From contig UQRM01000001.1 in the NCBI GenBank assembly GCA_900543485.1, positions 1 through 64,000 on the forward strand: a stretch of 64,000 nucleotides of DNA, written 5' to 3'. Positions 62,165-64,000 of the stretch are shown one piece after another. The DNA comes from an uncultured Eubacterium sp. GTDB taxonomy: Bacteria > Bacillota > Clostridia > Peptostreptococcales > Anaerovoracaceae. The first letter of the stretch is position 1; each line of letters opens with the position of its first letter. The notes below the pieces were generated by a model, which had not been told where the DNA came from, made no database searches, and saw only the letters and a program-made list of their open reading frames with translations. A program made the translations under genes and the position numbers.

Positions 62165-62837
62165 CTTTCAGCACCGCCTTATATCCCAGCCCGTGTACCG
62201 TGATTATCTCAAAATCGTCACATCCCGAAAATTTGTCCCTCAGCTTAGTCATATACACATCTACCACTCTCGGCCCTGATGAGGAATCGCTGTCCCAGAA
62301 TTCGTCCATCAGACGTGCCCTGGTAAATGTTTTCTTGGGATATGAAAGCAGCTTGTACAGGATGTTGAATTCTCTCACTGTCAGCGGTACTTCCCCGCCG
62401 TTCAGATACGCTGTATGTTCTTCCACGTCCATAATGAGGTTTCCCACCGCCAGCTTCTTATCGGCTGCTATCCTGGCCCGGCGGAGCAGCGCTTCTATCC
62501 TCAGCAGCATCTCATCGAGAAAGATGGGCTTGACCATGTAATCATCTATTCCCGCCTTGTAGCCTCGCTGCTTTGCAGCAAAATCATCTCTTGCTGTCAT
62601 GAACAGGATAGGTATTTCCTGATTCAGCTTCCGTACCGTCTCCGCAAATTCGAATCCGTCTATTCCCGGCATCATGATATCGGAGATTATCAGATCGAAT
62701 ACCATCCCACCATACATGGCGTCGTATCCCTCCTCCGCCCGCAGGCAGCCTACTGCTTCATATCCGTTCTGCTCCAGAAAGGAGCAGACAGTCTTGTTGA
62801 GTTCCCGGTCATCCTCCACCACCAGTATCTTGAACAT
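62157..62837 (-). CDS. OmpR-family response regulator
   Basis: The 226-residue protein has a receiver domain (Asp in LIISDIMMPGIDG) and a winged-helix output domain (about 130-224; RVVDVYMTKLRDKF, TVHGLGYKAVL). It is the first gene of a four-gene operon with the kinase and two membrane proteins. A promoter candidate lies at 62875-62903. Confidence 0.93.
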   Translation of the reverse strand: MFKILVVEDDRELNKTVCSFLEQNGYEAVGCLRAEEGYDAMYGGMVFDLIISDIMMPGIDGFEFAETVRKLNQEIPILFMTARDDFAAKQRGYKAGIDDYMVKPIFLDEMLLRIEALLRRARIAADKKLAVGNLIMDVEEHTAYLNGGEVPLTVREFNILYKLLSYPKKTFTRARLMDEFWDSDSSSGPRVVDVYMTKLRDKFSGCDDFEIITVHGLGYKAVLKDE

Positions 62838-62874
62838 CCTCAGCGCCTCCTCACATTTTTCTTGATTTTATCTT

Positions 62875-62903
62875 ATCATAGAATTGTTAAAATTTTGTTT
62901 GAA
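62875..62903 (-). promoter_or_regulatory. Promoter candidate of the two-component operon
   Basis: On the minus strand TTCAAA (62898-62903) and TATGAT (62875-62880) are separated by 17 bp, about 40 bp upstream of the response regulator start. Confidence 0.5.
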
Positions 62904-62977
62904 TTTCGATCTTAGGCGCTACTTTCATCAATGCTCTGCCACACCCTTGAATTTTCTGCCGCGCTGTCCTAAGCAGC

Positions 62978-63008
62978 GGAAAAGAACCGATACCCCGCAG
63001 GATACCGG
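62978..63008 (-). terminator. Terminator after the 97-residue repeat protein gene
   Basis: On the minus strand CCGGTATCC pairs with GGGTATCGG (nine pairs, two wobble) around TGCG and is followed by TTCTTTTCC; it begins about 34 bp past the stop. Confidence 0.6.
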
Positions 63009-63041
63009 CTCGAGCCGATATATCCAAAACCAGAAGGCGCC

Positions 63042-63335
63042 TCATTTACCTCCGCCATGATCAGCGCCGCCGGCCGTATGTCCATGCCTTTCCCCGGCCC
63101 GGCTCCTGCGTTGATCTTCTTCGCGTTCCAGCCGCCACCTTGCCTCCTCCACTGACTCGCCTTCCTTTGTCAGGAACTGACATACGAACTTGTCAGCAAC
63201 CTTATTGAAGCCGTTTACTGTCCCCTTTTCGATCTTTTTATATCCTCCGACCACTCCGTCTTCTATCTTCTTATATCCTTCAACAACACCTTCCGCGATT
63301 TTTTCGTTTGCTTTAACCAGCTTCGATTTAGCCAT
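63042..63335 (-). CDS. Small repeat protein (GYKKIE repeats)
   Basis: The 97-residue protein has near-identical short repeats GVVEGYKKIEDG / GVVGGYKKIEKG / GTVNGFNKVAD in residues about 16-50, probably amphipathic helix or coiled coil, then a charged middle and a His/Gly-rich tail. Such small GYKKIE-repeat proteins are common but uncharacterised in Clostridia. It follows the small membrane protein gene by 37 bp. Confidence 0.75.
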   Translation of the reverse strand: MAKSKLVKANEKIAEGVVEGYKKIEDGVVGGYKKIEKGTVNGFNKVADKFVCQFLTKEGESVEEARWRLEREEDQRRSRAGERHGHTAGGADHGGGK

Positions 63336-63372
63336 TGTGATTCCTCCTTATCGTAAATTTGCCACTCCACTT

Positions 63373-63744
63373 TTACTGTTCCAGTCCTTTTATCCTTGGG
63401 ATCAGACAGAGCAATATCACGATCCCAAATATCCCTACCAATATCCCCGGTATCATCATTCCCCATACCATGGACATGCACATGCCGACTCCGAAAGCCA
63501 GCGCTCCCACTACACCGATGAGCATCGTGATCACCGCCCTGCCGTTCAATTTGACTGCCGGCTTTCCTTCCATCTTTCGTCGCACCAGCAGCATCGCCAG
63601 TAACACGACTATCCCGACAGCCGCAATGATCACTCCCTGGGTAAACGCGCCCCATTCCGGCAGCAAACACATGCACATGCCTATGGCAAACAGGATGCCT
63701 CCTACTGTCCCCAGTACCATCGATACAAAATTCTTCTTTTTCAT
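63373..63744 (-). CDS. Four-span membrane protein with internal duplication
   Basis: The 123-residue protein consists of two similar halves of about 45 residues, each with the pattern G..G....GxGMC followed by a second membrane span (LGTVGGILFAIGMCMCLL... and IGVVGALAFGVGMCMSMVW...). The second half closely resembles the protein at 59754-60143. ATG 63744 was chosen with AGGAGG nine bases upstream. Function unknown. Confidence 0.75.
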   Translation of the reverse strand: MKKKNFVSMVLGTVGGILFAIGMCMCLLPEWGAFTQGVIIAAVGIVVLLAMLLVRRKMEGKPAVKLNGRAVITMLIGVVGALAFGVGMCMSMVWGMMIPGILVGIFGIVILLCLIPRIKGLEQ

Positions 63745-64000
63745 CTCAACACGCCTCCTTGTATTTTTCCTTTTCTCTCTGGCGATCATCCTCTCGACCG
63801 CGCCTTTTCGCTTCCGGCCATTGAATTGGGAACTGGTCAGTTCCCACATCCATTCGGTCGCTGATCCTTCCCTCGACAGTTTTCTTTCGATGATCTGATT
63901 GTAGTAAAGATGTGTTTTCAAAATGATTGGAAAATGTTTGGGAAATGTTAAAAAATGACTGAGCTTCTACTGTTTTTTACCTTTGTTTGTGATAAAATCA
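63745..64000. other. Window end, no gene seen
   Basis: This 256-bp stretch upstream of the four-span membrane protein gene contains a short A+T-rich region near the edge, probably promoter sequence for that gene, but no hexamer pair or reading frame I can support. Confidence 0.4.

Overview
The window looks like a chromosomal segment of an anaerobic Gram-positive Clostridia-type bacterium with roughly 50% G+C. The evidence is strong AGGAGG ribosome binding sites, a [FeFe]-hydrogenase maturation set (hydE, hydG, hydF), a butyrate-type 3-hydroxybutyryl-CoA dehydrogenase, a VanG-type D-Ala-D-Ser cluster, ECF sigma/anti-sigma pairs and a Nif11/NHLM-type peptide system. The gene mix would fit Eubacteriales family XIII (Anaerovoracaceae), but that placement is an inference. 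No tRNA, rRNA, CRISPR array, prophage or intact transposon was seen.

Layout. 0-13 kb, minus strand: rho, a DUF1385 gene, prmC, hydE, hydG, hydF, an amidohydrolase, an NhaC-type antiporter and the start of rpmE, preceded by hbd. 14-17 kb: a small secreted protein convergent with an XRE regulator/sigma/anti-sigma operon, then two XRE genes. 17-24 kb: an AEC-family permease, a DUF1846 gene, a 30-residue membrane peptide, a DUF1934 gene, hslO, an HtrA protease, and a nuclease-family pseudogene split by an 81-bp insertion with a 7-bp target duplication. 24-35 kb, minus strand: a tight ten-gene operon for a ribosomally made, radical-SAM-modified peptide with a Nif11-type leader, its two NHLM-type ABC exporters, a shortened HlyD-type protein, and regulators (STAS, SpoIIE/HATPase, ECF sigma). 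35-46 kb: a leucine-rich surface protein, then a complete-looking aromatic operon (aroF, tyrA, aroB, aroA, aroC, pheA, aroE-aroK fusion) headed by a Phe/Tyr-rich leader peptide with a textbook attenuator, then a DUF1847 gene. 46-51 kb: a heterodimeric ABC exporter divergent from a LysR regulator. 51-58 kb: vanR, vanS, vanG, vanXY, vanT. 58-60 kb: an MFS exporter behind a five-codon leader peptide and an alternative-hairpin attenuator. 60-64 kb: a two-component operon with membrane proteins, plus two further small genes.

Cross-cutting themes. Transcription attenuation is used repeatedly: the aro and MFS leaders are convincing, and the vanG and hydE leaders are candidates. Three separate intergenic regions (333-512, 13459-13699, 46065-46311) carry arrays of a short motif in strictly alternating orientation. 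The motif sequence differs from locus to locus, but the spacing plan is nearly the same: about 30-34 bp within a pair, then about 42, 32 and 42 bp between pairs. I know of no named element with this architecture, and it is the strongest candidate here for something undescribed. Coordinates and spacings were read by eye.
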